DNA from: JBPCOI01 sp051000395
Lineage (GTDB): Bacteria > Actinomycetota > Actinomycetes > Mycobacteriales > Jatrophihabitantaceae
Length of the DNA stretch: 64,000 nt
Assembly: GCA_051000395.1 (NCBI GenBank)
Contig: JBPCOI010000056.1
Location: 1 to 64,000, forward strand
Reading direction: 5' to 3'
Shown here piece by piece: positions 18,262 to 26,690 of this stretch (positions within the stretch are counted from its first letter, which is position 1; each line of letters opens with the position of its first letter). Under the pieces are notes generated by a model. That model saw nothing but the letters and a program-made list of their open reading frames with translations, was not told the origin of the DNA and searched no databases. A program made the translations under genes and the position numbers.

Positions 18262-18273
18262 GGCGGCAGTCTG

Positions 18274-19611
18274 TCAGGGCCGCGTCGAGCGCCGGCGCAC
18301 CGCCTGCAGCAGCCCGATCGCCAGACCCTGCGCGAACATCGACGAGCCGCCGTAGGACACGAACGGCAGCGGCAGCCCCGTCACCGGGGTCAGCCCGAGG
18401 TTCATGCCGATGTTCTGGAAAGCCTGGAAGGCGAACCAGCAGACGATGCCCACCGCTACCAGCCGTCCAGCGCGATCGGCCGAACGGGCGATCAGCATGC
18501 CCCGCCAGCACAGCAACGCGAACAGCGCGATGATCACACTGCCGCCCACCAGGCCGAACTCCTCCCCCGCGACCGAGAAGACGAAGTCGGTCTGCTGTTC
18601 GGGGACGAACCCGCCGTTGGTCTGCGGGCCGTGGAACAGCCCGGTGCCGAACAGGCCGCCGTCCGCGATCGCGATATGCGCCTGGGTGACGTTGTACGCC
18701 GCACCCTGCGGATCCTGACCCGGGTTCGCGAAGGACCGGAACCGGTCCAGCTGGTAGGAGGCGAGCAACCCCGACTTGACGGCCACCACCGCCACCAGCA
18801 CGGCGAGCACCAGCAGGCCGATCGTCCATCGTGCTCGCACGCCGGCGGTGAGCAGCACGCCGAACGCCGCCGCGGCGAGGACCATCGCCGAGCCGAGGTC
18901 GGGCTGCAGCATGACCAGTCCGAGCGGCACCGCCATCAGCGCGATCGCGATCAGCACGTCGGACGTGCTCGGCGGTGCGTCACCGAGGTCGTCGCCGGCC
19001 GCGTGGCCCTCGCTCCGCAAGCGTCGCTCGGAGACACCCTCGCTCCGCAAGCGTCGCTCGGACACATGCTCGCTCCGCAAGCGTCGCTCGGACACATTCT
19101 CGCTCCGCAAGCGTCGCTCGGAGACATTCTCGCTCCGCAAGCGTCGCTCGGAGACATGCTGGGTGAACAGCACCGCCATCCCCACGATCAGGCCGAGCTT
19201 CATGAACTCCGACGGCTGCAGCTCGAAGCCGCCGCCGAGGCGGATCCAGGCGTGCGCGCCGTTGACCGTCGAGCCGACCGCGAACACCATCAGCAGGCCG
19301 AGCAGGCTGGCCACATAGATGACGGGACCGAACAGTCGCAGCAGCCGGGCGTCCAGGCGAGACGCGCCGATCATCAGCGCGGCGGCGACGAGGACATTGA
19401 ACAGGTGCCGGTACAGGAACGAATTCGGACTCCCGCCGTTCACCGCGGGAACGTAACGCGTTGCCGCCCACACCAGCACCGCGCCGATGAGCGCCAGCGC
19501 CAATGCGCACGCGCTGAGCAGCCAGTCGTAGCCGCGGGTCCTGCGTTCGAGCGGCACGAGCGTCGGGGTGAGCACGAACGGGGCGCGCGGATCGCGGGCG
19601 AGCAGCGTCAC
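18274..19611 (-). CDS. rodA: RodA/FtsW-type peptidoglycan glycosyltransferase with repeat insert
   Basis: A 445-residue SEDS protein that polymerises glycan strands with PBP2 during elongation. Family segments are clear: NGAHAWIRLGGGFELQPSEF, LVMLQPDLGSAMVL, FVFSVAGEEFGLVGG and LPLPFVSYGGSSM. The GTG at 19611 overlaps the mrdA stop (GTGA), which sets the start. Between two membrane segments, residues 152-201 are five 10-residue repeats of the form xVSERRLRSE, encoded by 30-bp tandem repeats. They fall in a loop expected to be cytoplasmic and add a run of charged helix absent from ordinary RodA. The rest of the protein looks intact. Confidence 0.94.
   Translation of the reverse strand: MTLLARDPRAPFVLTPTLVPLERRTRGYDWLLSACALALALIGAVLVWAATRYVPAVNGGSPNSFLYRHLFNVLVAAALMIGASRLDARLLRLFGPVIYVASLLGLLMVFAVGSTVNGAHAWIRLGGGFELQPSEFMKLGLIVGMAVLFTQHVSERRLRSENVSERRLRSENVSERRLRSEHVSERRLRSEGVSERRLRSEGHAAGDDLGDAPPSTSDVLIAIALMAVPLGLVMLQPDLGSAMVLAAAAFGVLLTAGVRARWTIGLLVLAVLVAVVAVKSGLLASYQLDRFRSFANPGQDPQGAAYNVTQAHIAIADGGLFGTGLFHGPQTNGGFVPEQQTDFVFSVAGEEFGLVGGSVIIALFALLCWRGMLIARSADRAGRLVAVGIVCWFAFQAFQNIGMNLGLTPVTGLPLPFVSYGGSSMFAQGLAIGLLQAVRRRSTRP
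19009..19158 (-). repeat. Five 30-bp tandem repeats inside rodA
   Basis: Five adjacent copies of a 30-base unit, in phase with the codons, differing only at the first codon and one further base. Each encodes VSERRLRSE preceded by H, N or G. The spacer is zero, so it is not a CRISPR array. The copies are almost identical at synonymous positions, which suggests recent expansion or ongoing homogenisation. Confidence 0.95.
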
Positions 19612-21710
19612 CGGCTGGCCGCCTTCGCCTGCGGCACGATCGCCGGCAGCGTCGTCTCCGCACGCGAGCCCGGGATCACCGGCGCGTGGCCGTCGACGCC
19701 GATCAGGCCGTCCCAGATCCGCTTGAGCATCGGGCCCGCCGCGGTGGCTCCCGTCCCGCCCTGCTCGATCATGCCGACGGTGACGAAGCGGGCCCGGATA
19801 TTGCCGTGCGCGTCCTTGCTGACCGGACCCCACGACGCGAGCCAGGAGGTGTCCTGATGCCCGAACACCTCAGCCGTGCCGGTCTTGCCGCCGAGCAACG
19901 AGCGGTAGGGCGACGACAGGTAGGCGAACGCGCCCGAGACCGCCCAGCCACGGCTGAAACTCAGCGACTTGGCGATGTAGTTCATGACGAGCTGGCTCAC
20001 CGGCACCCGGTCCTTGACCTTCGGCGTGATCTTCTTGACGAGCTTGCCGTGACTGTCGACGATCGCCCAGCCCAGCGTCGGCTCGAAGATCTTCCCGCCG
20101 TTTAGCATGGCGGAGTACGCGAGCGCCAGCTGCAGCGGCGACAGGGTCGTCTCGCCCTGCCCGATCGCCATGTCCGCGTTGTCGCCCGCGCGGTAGCGCC
20201 AGCCGTCCGTGCAGTTCTCCGCGGCGAGCTGGATCAGGTAGGTGCGCTGCGCGGCGTCGGGCTCGCCGGGGAATCCTCGCTTGGCGTCCTTGCAGTACTG
20301 GACACGGTTGGCGTGCCAGCGCGCCAGGCGCGTCTCCCGGTCGGCGTACGAGCCGGCGGACTGCTCGCCGGCCGGCAGGTCGATGCCGGGTAGCGAGCCG
20401 ATGCCGTAGTCGGCGGCCATCTTCTGCAGGTACTCATTCGGTTGCTTGCCCGCCGCGACGCGCGCCTGGTCGGCGTAGTACTCGGCCACTTCGGGCGCGT
20501 AGAAGAACGTGTCGCAGGAGTAGCCGAGCGCGTTCTCGAGTGACAGCGGGAAGCCGAAGGACTCCGAGTCGTAGTTCGTCTTGACGCGCCCGTCGACCGA
20601 CAGCGAGCCCGGGCACGGGTACGTGCCGTCCAGCGAGATCTCGTGGTGCATGACAAGCGAGGACGAAGTGATCAACTTGAACGTCGAGCCGGGCGCGTAC
20701 TCCCCATCGATCGCCCTGCTCAGCAAGGGATCGTTCGCACTCGGCGCGGTGAGTTTCGCGTAGTCCGTCGCCGAGATCCCGCCGACGAACAGCTGCGGGT
20801 CATACGTCGGGTAGCTGGCGGCGGCCAGAATGCGTCCGGTGTTCGGATCCATCACCACGACCGCGCCGGACGTGGCCGGCTTGCCGGCCTTGCGGGAGGC
20901 GGCGATCTGCTGGGCGAGCGAGCGTTCGGCGAGCTGCTGGACATTGAGATCGATGCTGGTGACGAGGGTGTCGCCCTGCACGGCGGAGACGTCCTTGCCC
21001 GCGCCGACCGTGAGGCCCTGCGGATCGAGCTGCACGACCTGCTTGCCGTCGCTGCCGCGCAGGAAGCGATCGTACTGCTGCTCGAGCCCGCTGCGTCCGA
21101 TGATGTCGGCGTCGGTGAGCGCGGGATCGGCCTGCTTGTCCGCGCCGGTGATGTCGCCGGTGTATCCGAGGACGTGCGCGGCGAGGCTGGCATTCGGGTA
21201 GTCGCGGAGCGTCACTGTCTGCAGCGCGACGCCCGGATAGTCCTCGCGATGCTCGCCGACGGCGAGCACGACCGCGGTCGAGGCCTTCGTCGCGACCGGT
21301 ACCGGCTGGTAGGGCTGACCGGTCCAGCACGGTGCGGGAACCTTCGGCGAGCATGGGGTGATCTGCTTGGCCAGCGCGCCGGCGCTGGTGTGGAGCAGTC
21401 GGGCCAGCCGCGCCAGGACTGCGGCGCCGTGGTCCGGCAGTTCCTGCAACGTGTCCCGGTCGACGGTCAGCGTCTGCGCGGAGGTGTTGTCGACGAGCGG
21501 GCGCCCGCGGGCGTCGACGATCTGCCCACGCGGCGCCGGGACGACGATCACGCCGTCGTGCAGGCGGTTCGCGGACTGCGTCGGCTTGTTCGCGTCGAGC
21601 ACCTGCACGTAGTACAGCCGTCCGAGGAGCGTGAGCACCATGGACGCGACGAGCACGACGATGATCGAGAAGCGCCGTGCGCCGGGATCACGGTGCCGGA
21701 ACTCAGCCAC
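19608..21710 (-). CDS. mrdA: Penicillin-binding protein 2 (class B transpeptidase)
   Basis: A 700-residue monofunctional transpeptidase that cross-links wall peptides during elongation. One N-terminal membrane anchor spans about residues 14-30. The dimerisation/pedestal region follows with RGQIVDARGRPLV. The catalytic SxxK is STFK at 342-345, the second motif is SCD at 398-400, and the third is KTG in LLGGKTGTAE. Extra cysteines around 120-128 (PCSPKVPAPC) may pair outside the cell. It overlaps mreD by eight bases and rodA by four, as expected for a SEDS-bPBP pair. Confidence 0.96.
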   Translation of the reverse strand: MAEFRHRDPGARRFSIIVVLVASMVLTLLGRLYYVQVLDANKPTQSANRLHDGVIVVPAPRGQIVDARGRPLVDNTSAQTLTVDRDTLQELPDHGAAVLARLARLLHTSAGALAKQITPCSPKVPAPCWTGQPYQPVPVATKASTAVVLAVGEHREDYPGVALQTVTLRDYPNASLAAHVLGYTGDITGADKQADPALTDADIIGRSGLEQQYDRFLRGSDGKQVVQLDPQGLTVGAGKDVSAVQGDTLVTSIDLNVQQLAERSLAQQIAASRKAGKPATSGAVVVMDPNTGRILAAASYPTYDPQLFVGGISATDYAKLTAPSANDPLLSRAIDGEYAPGSTFKLITSSSLVMHHEISLDGTYPCPGSLSVDGRVKTNYDSESFGFPLSLENALGYSCDTFFYAPEVAEYYADQARVAAGKQPNEYLQKMAADYGIGSLPGIDLPAGEQSAGSYADRETRLARWHANRVQYCKDAKRGFPGEPDAAQRTYLIQLAAENCTDGWRYRAGDNADMAIGQGETTLSPLQLALAYSAMLNGGKIFEPTLGWAIVDSHGKLVKKITPKVKDRVPVSQLVMNYIAKSLSFSRGWAVSGAFAYLSSPYRSLLGGKTGTAEVFGHQDTSWLASWGPVSKDAHGNIRARFVTVGMIEQGGTGATAAGPMLKRIWDGLIGVDGHAPVIPGSRAETTLPAIVPQAKAASR

Positions 21711-22236
21711 GACGGCCCCCGAAACTCAGCTCGGTCATCGCGGGCTGCGCGGCACGCAGCGAGTCGGTGCTCAGGAACGCCAGCACGAGCGGCACGACCG
21801 CGAGTGCCAGCAGGGCGTCGCCAATCCCGGTCGGGACGAGGTCACGCACCGCGAGCCACGCGGTGGCGCCCCCCGAGGACACGACGGCGAGGAGCAACGT
21901 TGCGGCCGAGGCCGCAACCGCGCACATGATCGCCGCGGTTGCCGCGTCGCGACGCACGCTGCGCCGGCCCGCCGCGAGACCGCACCCGATACCGACACCC
22001 GTCCAGCACAGGGCGAGCACGCCCGCGGGATGGGTGGAGGCAAGGTCGGCGAGCAGCCCGGCGCTGAAGCCGAAGGCCATGCCGGCGCCGGGTCCGTCCA
22101 CGAGCGCGACGGCGGCGATCAGCACGGCGGGCAGGCTCACCGGGACGGGCGAGGCGATGGGACCGATGACGGTGGCCTGCAACAGCAGCGCGGTGAGTGC
22201 CGCGGCCAGCGCCACGGCCACGCGGGCCCGGGTCAT
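21703..22236 (-). CDS. mreD: Rod shape-determining protein MreD
   Basis: A 177-residue hydrophobic protein with five or six membrane segments, matching MreD in size and position. Sequence identity of MreD is always low. Support comes from the DGPGAGMAFGFSAGLLADL segment, typical of the family, and from its place between mreC and mrdA with start-stop overlaps at both ends (four bases with mreC, eight with mrdA). It links the MreB filament and MreC to the wall synthases. Confidence 0.9.
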   Translation of the reverse strand: MTRARVAVALAAALTALLLQATVIGPIASPVPVSLPAVLIAAVALVDGPGAGMAFGFSAGLLADLASTHPAGVLALCWTGVGIGCGLAAGRRSVRRDAATAAIMCAVAASAATLLLAVVSSGGATAWLAVRDLVPTGIGDALLALAVVPLVLAFLSTDSLRAAQPAMTELSFGGRRG

Positions 22237-23099
22237 CGCGGCGCCGCCAGTGGCGCCGGCTGCAACGCGGGACGTGGCGGGTTGGCGTGCCCGCCGACGA
22301 GGATCACGCCGACCAGGTCCAGGGAGCCGGGCGGGCTGGTCGGGGCCACGCTCGCCTGGACCGTCCCGTCCGCGCCCGTCCGCACCGAGGTGACGGTGCC
22401 GACAGACAGGCCGGGGACGAAGCTTGTCGAGCCGCTCGGGCCGGTGACCAGGCGGTCACCGGCTGCGACCTTGGCTGCGGGATCGAGCGGGACGAAGCGA
22501 AATCCGCTCGTCCCGTCGCCGCGGGCCATGCCGAGCTCGCCGTCACGCACGTCACGCACGCCGACCCCCGAACCCGGGTCCGCGGCGAGCAGGGCAACGG
22601 AGGACGCCGAGTCGGCGTAGAGAACGCGGCCGACGAGGCCGTCGCCGTCGGTGATCGACTGACCCGCACGAATACCGCTCGAGCGACCCGCGTCGAGCGT
22701 CACGGTCCACTCGAATCCCTCTCCCGGGCCGAGCGCGATCACGCGTGCGGGGACGATGCGGTACTGCCCGTTCGTGGCGTCCAGCTGCAGTTTCGCCAGC
22801 TGGGTATGGGTGTTGCGTTCCGCGACAGTCGCCGCCAGCTGCCCGCGCAGTTGCGCGTTCTCGTGCTGCAGCGCGCTGATCGTGGACTGGTTGCTGCCCG
22901 CCGTGGGCAAGCCCTGCACGAAACGCCGCACCGGGCCGAGCAGTGCGTCGGTGCCGCGGTAGAGCGAGCCGAGCGCGCCGCGCACCCCGCTGTGCGACGA
23001 GCGCAGGCTGCCACCGCCGAGGTCGAGGGTGAAGAAGCCGAGCGCGACGACGGCGAGCACGATCGCCGCCAGTCGCTGCCGCCGGGTGAGCCGCCGCAT
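22233..23099 (-). CDS. mreC: Rod shape-determining protein MreC
   Basis: A 288-residue bitopic protein. A basic N-terminus (RRLTRRQR) and a membrane helix at about 10-27 lead to a coiled-coil (SALQHENAQLRGQLAATVAERN) and the beta-rich periplasmic-type domain (VTLDAGRSSGIRAGQSI, DRLVTGPSGSTSFVPGLSVGTV). It organises PBP2-RodA outside the membrane. It lies nine bases from mreB and overlaps mreD by four, so the cassette is one transcription unit. Confidence 0.95.
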   Translation of the reverse strand: MRRLTRRQRLAAIVLAVVALGFFTLDLGGGSLRSSHSGVRGALGSLYRGTDALLGPVRRFVQGLPTAGSNQSTISALQHENAQLRGQLAATVAERNTHTQLAKLQLDATNGQYRIVPARVIALGPGEGFEWTVTLDAGRSSGIRAGQSITDGDGLVGRVLYADSASSVALLAADPGSGVGVRDVRDGELGMARGDGTSGFRFVPLDPAAKVAAGDRLVTGPSGSTSFVPGLSVGTVTSVRTGADGTVQASVAPTSPPGSLDLVGVILVGGHANPPRPALQPAPLAAPR

Positions 23100-23108
23100 C
23101 TGTCCGGG

Positions 23109-24179
23109 CTAACGGCGATGGCCGTCGACGACGACCTTCTGCAGCTGGTCGAAGTGCTCCACCACGGTGCCGGTGCCCAGCACGACCGAATCGAGCGGAC
23201 GATCGGCTACCAGCACCGGGATACCGATCTCGTGCTGCAGGCGGACATCGAGCCCGCGCAGCAGCGCCCCGCCGCCGGCCAGCACGATGCCGCGCGTGAC
23301 CAGGTCGCCGGCCAACTCGGGCGGGCACCGGTCGAGCGTGGAGCGCACCGCCGCGACGATGCGCCCGACCGGCACCTCCATCGCCTTGCGCAGCTCGTCA
23401 CCGGAGATGGTGACGTTGCGGGGCAGCCCGGTGGCGACGTCCCGGCCGCGGATCTCGGCGTTCTTCGGCCCGGCGACCGGGAACGCGGAGCCGACGGAGA
23501 TCTTGAGCTCCTCCGCGGTCCGCTCGCCGATCAGCAGCGAGAACTCGGCGCGCACGTGGTCGACGATTGCTCCGTCGAGCGCGTTACCCGCGACCCGCAG
23601 GCTGGTTGCCGCGACGATGCCGCCCAGTGCCAGGATCGCGACCTCGGTGGTGCCGCCGCCGATGTCGACGACCATCGAGCCGAACGGCTGATTCACCGGC
23701 AACCCGGCACCGATCGCGGCGGCCATCGGCTCGGCGATGATGTGCACCCGGCGCGCCCCGGCCGCGTATACCGATTCGCTGACCGCCCGCTGCTCGACGC
23801 TGGTGATGCCGCTCGGCACGCACACCACGATCCGAGGACCGGTGAACGAGCCGCGGCGGCCGAGCACCTTGCGCACGAAGTACCGCAGCATCTCGGCGGT
23901 GACGTCGTAGTCGGCGATGACGCCGTCCTGGAGTGGACGCACGGCCTTGATGTGGCCGGGGGTGCGGCCGATCATCCGCTTGGCCTCGGCGCCGACGGCG
24001 ACGACCGAGTTGGTCGTCGTGTCCACGGCGACCACGGACGGCTCGTCCAGCAGGATGCCGCGACCCCGCGCGTAGACGAGCGTGTTGGCGGTGCCGAGGT
24101 CGATCGCCAGGTCTCCGCCGAGAAGCTCGCCGCCACGCTGGGACACCAGCGACAGCCGAGCCAGCGGAGTGATCGTCAC
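23109..24179 (-). CDS. mreB: Actin-like cell-shape protein MreB
   Basis: A 356-residue bacterial actin. The phosphate-1 loop is DLAIDLGTANTLVYARGRG, phosphate-2 is VVDIGGGTTEVA, and the adenosine motif is GIVLAGGGALLRGLD. In Streptomyces the homologue acts in spore wall synthesis, while in rod-shaped actinobacteria it may guide lateral growth. Its presence with the full mreCD-mrdA-rodA set indicates a dispersed or sporulation wall system in addition to polar growth. First gene of the cassette; the 178 bases upstream, to ndk, should hold the promoter. Confidence 0.97.
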   Translation of the reverse strand: MTITPLARLSLVSQRGGELLGGDLAIDLGTANTLVYARGRGILLDEPSVVAVDTTTNSVVAVGAEAKRMIGRTPGHIKAVRPLQDGVIADYDVTAEMLRYFVRKVLGRRGSFTGPRIVVCVPSGITSVEQRAVSESVYAAGARRVHIIAEPMAAAIGAGLPVNQPFGSMVVDIGGGTTEVAILALGGIVAATSLRVAGNALDGAIVDHVRAEFSLLIGERTAEELKISVGSAFPVAGPKNAEIRGRDVATGLPRNVTISGDELRKAMEVPVGRIVAAVRSTLDRCPPELAGDLVTRGIVLAGGGALLRGLDVRLQHEIGIPVLVADRPLDSVVLGTGTVVEHFDQLQKVVVDGHRR

Positions 24180-24357
24180 GGCCGAGTGCCTTTCGCAGAT
24201 GCGGAGTCTGCGGTGATCGTATGGTTCACCCGGCGTGATATCCGGTTGCGACGCGCGCGTCGCCAGTTACTGGTGTGACCATTGTGTCCTGCCGCTGGCG
24301 CCGACGCTGCTGGCGCACGTCATCGCAGGCGCCTGGCGACGCGCACCAATAACCTGC

Positions 24358-24795
24358 TCAGCCGGCGAACTCCGGGAACCACAGCGCGATCTCGCGGGCC
24401 GCGGACTGCGGCGAGTCGGAGCCGTGCACCAGGTTCTGCTGCACAGCCAGGCCCCAGTCACGGCCGAGGTCCCCGCGAATCGTCCCCGGCGCCGCCGCGC
24501 TGGGGTCCGTCGCTCCGGCCAGGGCGCGGAAACCCTCGACGACCCGCTGCCCCTCCGCGACCACCGCCAGCACCGGGCCCGAGCTCATGAACTCGACAAG
24601 CGGTTCGTAGAACGGCTTGCCGTGATGCTCCGCGTAGTGCTGTGACAGCAGCTCGCCGTCGGCGTGGCGCAGCTGCACCGCGACGAGGCGATAGCCCTTG
24701 GCCTCGACCCGGCGCAGTACTTCCCCGCTGTGCCCGCGCCGGACACCGTCGGGCTTGACCAGGATCAGGGTGCGCTCGGGGGCCGGCTCGCTCAC
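24358..24795 (-). CDS. ndk: Nucleoside diphosphate kinase
   Basis: Balances nucleoside triphosphate pools by phosphate transfer through a histidine. It is 145 residues from the GTG at 24795. The opening ERTLILVKPDGVRRG is the family signature, and the catalytic His is in NLVHGSDSPQSA. The frame stays open upstream, but those residues are not NDK-like. Position between folC-DUF4233 and mreB is standard for actinobacteria. Confidence 0.97.
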   Translation of the reverse strand: MSEPAPERTLILVKPDGVRRGHSGEVLRRVEAKGYRLVAVQLRHADGELLSQHYAEHHGKPFYEPLVEFMSSGPVLAVVAEGQRVVEGFRALAGATDPSAAAPGTIRGDLGRDWGLAVQQNLVHGSDSPQSAAREIALWFPEFAG

Positions 24796-24909
24796 GGCAG
24801 GCAGCCTATCGGCAAGCGTGCACGCGTCGGCCCGGACGCGGTCTCCTGGTCGCGCACCCAGCTCTCGCGCCTGCACTGACGTTGACCTGGCCGCGCTGAA
24901 CGGGCCGCC

Positions 24910-25329
24910 TCAGGACACCAGCATGCGGAGGCCACCGGGGGTGCCGACCAGCTCGTGCCGCAGGGTGAGCAGGTACAGCCAGATGGCCGCGAACATCCCC
25001 GCCACGACGAACATCGCGCCCAGCCAGATCCCGGTTAGCACGAAGGGGATCTGCAGCGCCGAACCCGCGCCGATGCCCCAGGGCCGGCGTGCGGTCGCGG
25101 CCGCGAGCACCATCAGCACGGCGAGGGCGATCAGCAGGAAGGTCCGCGTCGCGCCGAGGCCGGTGGCGGTGAACGCGATGGCCCGCGGCACGAGCAGCGC
25201 GACGAGGGCCTCGAGCCCGAGGACGCCGGCCATCGCCGCGCGCGTCGCCCGGTTCGCGCGCGTCGCCCGCGCGGCGATCTGCTCCGCCGTCGGCTCGGTG
25301 CTGCCGGCAGGCTGCGGGGCTTCCGTCAC
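24910..25329 (-). CDS. DUF4233 membrane protein
   Basis: A 139-residue protein with about four membrane helices after a polar 28-residue N-terminus. It matches the DUF4233 proteins that follow folC in actinobacteria, and overlaps the folC stop by four bases. No function is known for the family. The sequence shows no catalytic motif. The 114 bases between it and ndk contain nothing recognisable. Confidence 0.8.
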   Translation of the reverse strand: MTEAPQPAGSTEPTAEQIAARATRANRATRAAMAGVLGLEALVALLVPRAIAFTATGLGATRTFLLIALAVLMVLAAATARRPWGIGAGSALQIPFVLTGIWLGAMFVVAGMFAAIWLYLLTLRHELVGTPGGLRMLVS

Positions 25330-26690
25330 GGCGTGACACCCAGCAACACGCGCGCCTCGCCGGCGGTGACCACCGAACCGGTGACGAGCACACCCGCCCC
25401 GGACAGGATGTCGTCGCCGGTGTCCTCCGCCAGGCGCACCGCGGTTTCGATCGCGTCGTCCAGCCGCGGCTGCACCGTCACCCGGTCCGCGCCGAACACC
25501 TCGACGGCGCCTGCCGCAAGCGCGTCGGCGTCGAGGGCCCGCTCGGAAGAGTTCTGGGTGACGACGAGCTGGTCGACTACCGGTTCGAGTTGGCTGAGCA
25601 TCCCCCGGGCGTCCTTGTCACCGAGCATCCCCACCACTGCGACGAGCCTGCGGAAATCGAAGGACTCCGCGATCGCCGCGACGCTTGCCGCCATGCCTGC
25701 CGGGTTGTGGGCGGCGTCGAGCAGGACGGTCGGGGCCGAGCGCACGGTCTCCAGCCGTCCCGGCGAGCGGACGGCGGCGAAGGCGGCGCGCACCGTCTGG
25801 ACGTCGATGGGGCCGCTCGCAGCGCCGGCGCCGAAGAATGCCTCGACCGCCGCGAGGGCGCACGCGGCGTTCTGGGCCTGGTGCGCGCCGTAGAGCGGAA
25901 GGAAGATCTCGTCATAGGTGCCACCGAGGCCCTGCAGCGTCAGCACCTGGCCGCCGACTGCGATACGCCGCTGCGCGACGGCGAATTCCGGTCCTTCGCG
26001 GGCGACCTGCGCCTCGACGGCGGCGGCCCGGCGCAGCAGCTCGGCGGCGGCCTCGGGCGTTTGCGCCGCCAGGATCGCCGAGGCGCCCGCCTTGATGATC
26101 CCGGCCTTCTCCGCGGCGATGCTCGCGATCGTCTCGCCAAGGTATTGCGTGTGGTCCAGCGCGACCGGCGTGACGACGGCGACATCGCCGTCGATGACGT
26201 TGGTGTTGTCCCACTCGCCGCCCATGCCCACCTCGACGACGGCCACCTCGACGGGGGCGTCGGCGAAGATCGAGAATGCCATCGCCGTCACGATCTCGAA
26301 GAACGACAGCGGCACATCGAACTGCTCGTCGACGAGGTCGAGATACGGGGCGAGGTCCTGGTAGGCCGCCACGAAGACCCGGTCGGTGACGGCCTCGCCG
26401 TCCAACACGATGCGCTCGGTCACGCTGCTCAGGTGCGGGCTGGTGTAGCGGCCGGTGCGCAGGCCGAAGCCGCGGAGCAGCTCGTCGACCATGCGGGCCG
26501 TGCTGGTCTTGCCGTTCGTGCCGGTGAGGTGGATCGAGCGGTAGGCGCGCTGCGGCTGGCCGAGCAGGTCGACGAGCGCGCGCATCCGCTCGTTGGACGG
26601 GTGCACGTGCCCCTCGCCGCGCCGTCGGAAGATCTGCGCAGTGACCTCTCGCAGCAGCTCGGCGTTGCTCTGCTCCGGACTACTCATCAC
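25326..26690 (-). CDS. folC: Folylpolyglutamate / dihydrofolate synthase
   Basis: A 454-residue Mur-ligase-type enzyme that adds glutamates to folates and may also make dihydrofolate. The ATP loop is HLTGTNGKTSTARM near residues 55-68, and the later motifs VGMGGEWDNTNVID and LLDAAHNPAGMAA are complete. It overlaps valS by four bases upstream and the DUF4233 gene by four downstream, so it is part of a valS-folC-DUF4233 unit. Confidence 0.96.
   Translation of the reverse strand: MMSSPEQSNAELLREVTAQIFRRRGEGHVHPSNERMRALVDLLGQPQRAYRSIHLTGTNGKTSTARMVDELLRGFGLRTGRYTSPHLSSVTERIVLDGEAVTDRVFVAAYQDLAPYLDLVDEQFDVPLSFFEIVTAMAFSIFADAPVEVAVVEVGMGGEWDNTNVIDGDVAVVTPVALDHTQYLGETIASIAAEKAGIIKAGASAILAAQTPEAAAELLRRAAAVEAQVAREGPEFAVAQRRIAVGGQVLTLQGLGGTYDEIFLPLYGAHQAQNAACALAAVEAFFGAGAASGPIDVQTVRAAFAAVRSPGRLETVRSAPTVLLDAAHNPAGMAASVAAIAESFDFRRLVAVVGMLGDKDARGMLSQLEPVVDQLVVTQNSSERALDADALAAGAVEVFGADRVTVQPRLDDAIETAVRLAEDTGDDILSGAGVLVTGSVVTAGEARVLLGVTP

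Noticed and set aside
19009..19158. CRISPR array
   Set aside because: The 30-bp repeats are directly adjacent without spacers, in phase with the rodA codons, and no cas gene is near.
16837..19857. 1006-codon plus-strand open frame
   Set aside because: It overlaps the EamA gene in another frame and runs antisense to the hydrolase and rodA. No domain is visible, and the rodA repeats appear as a meaningless periodic stretch in it.
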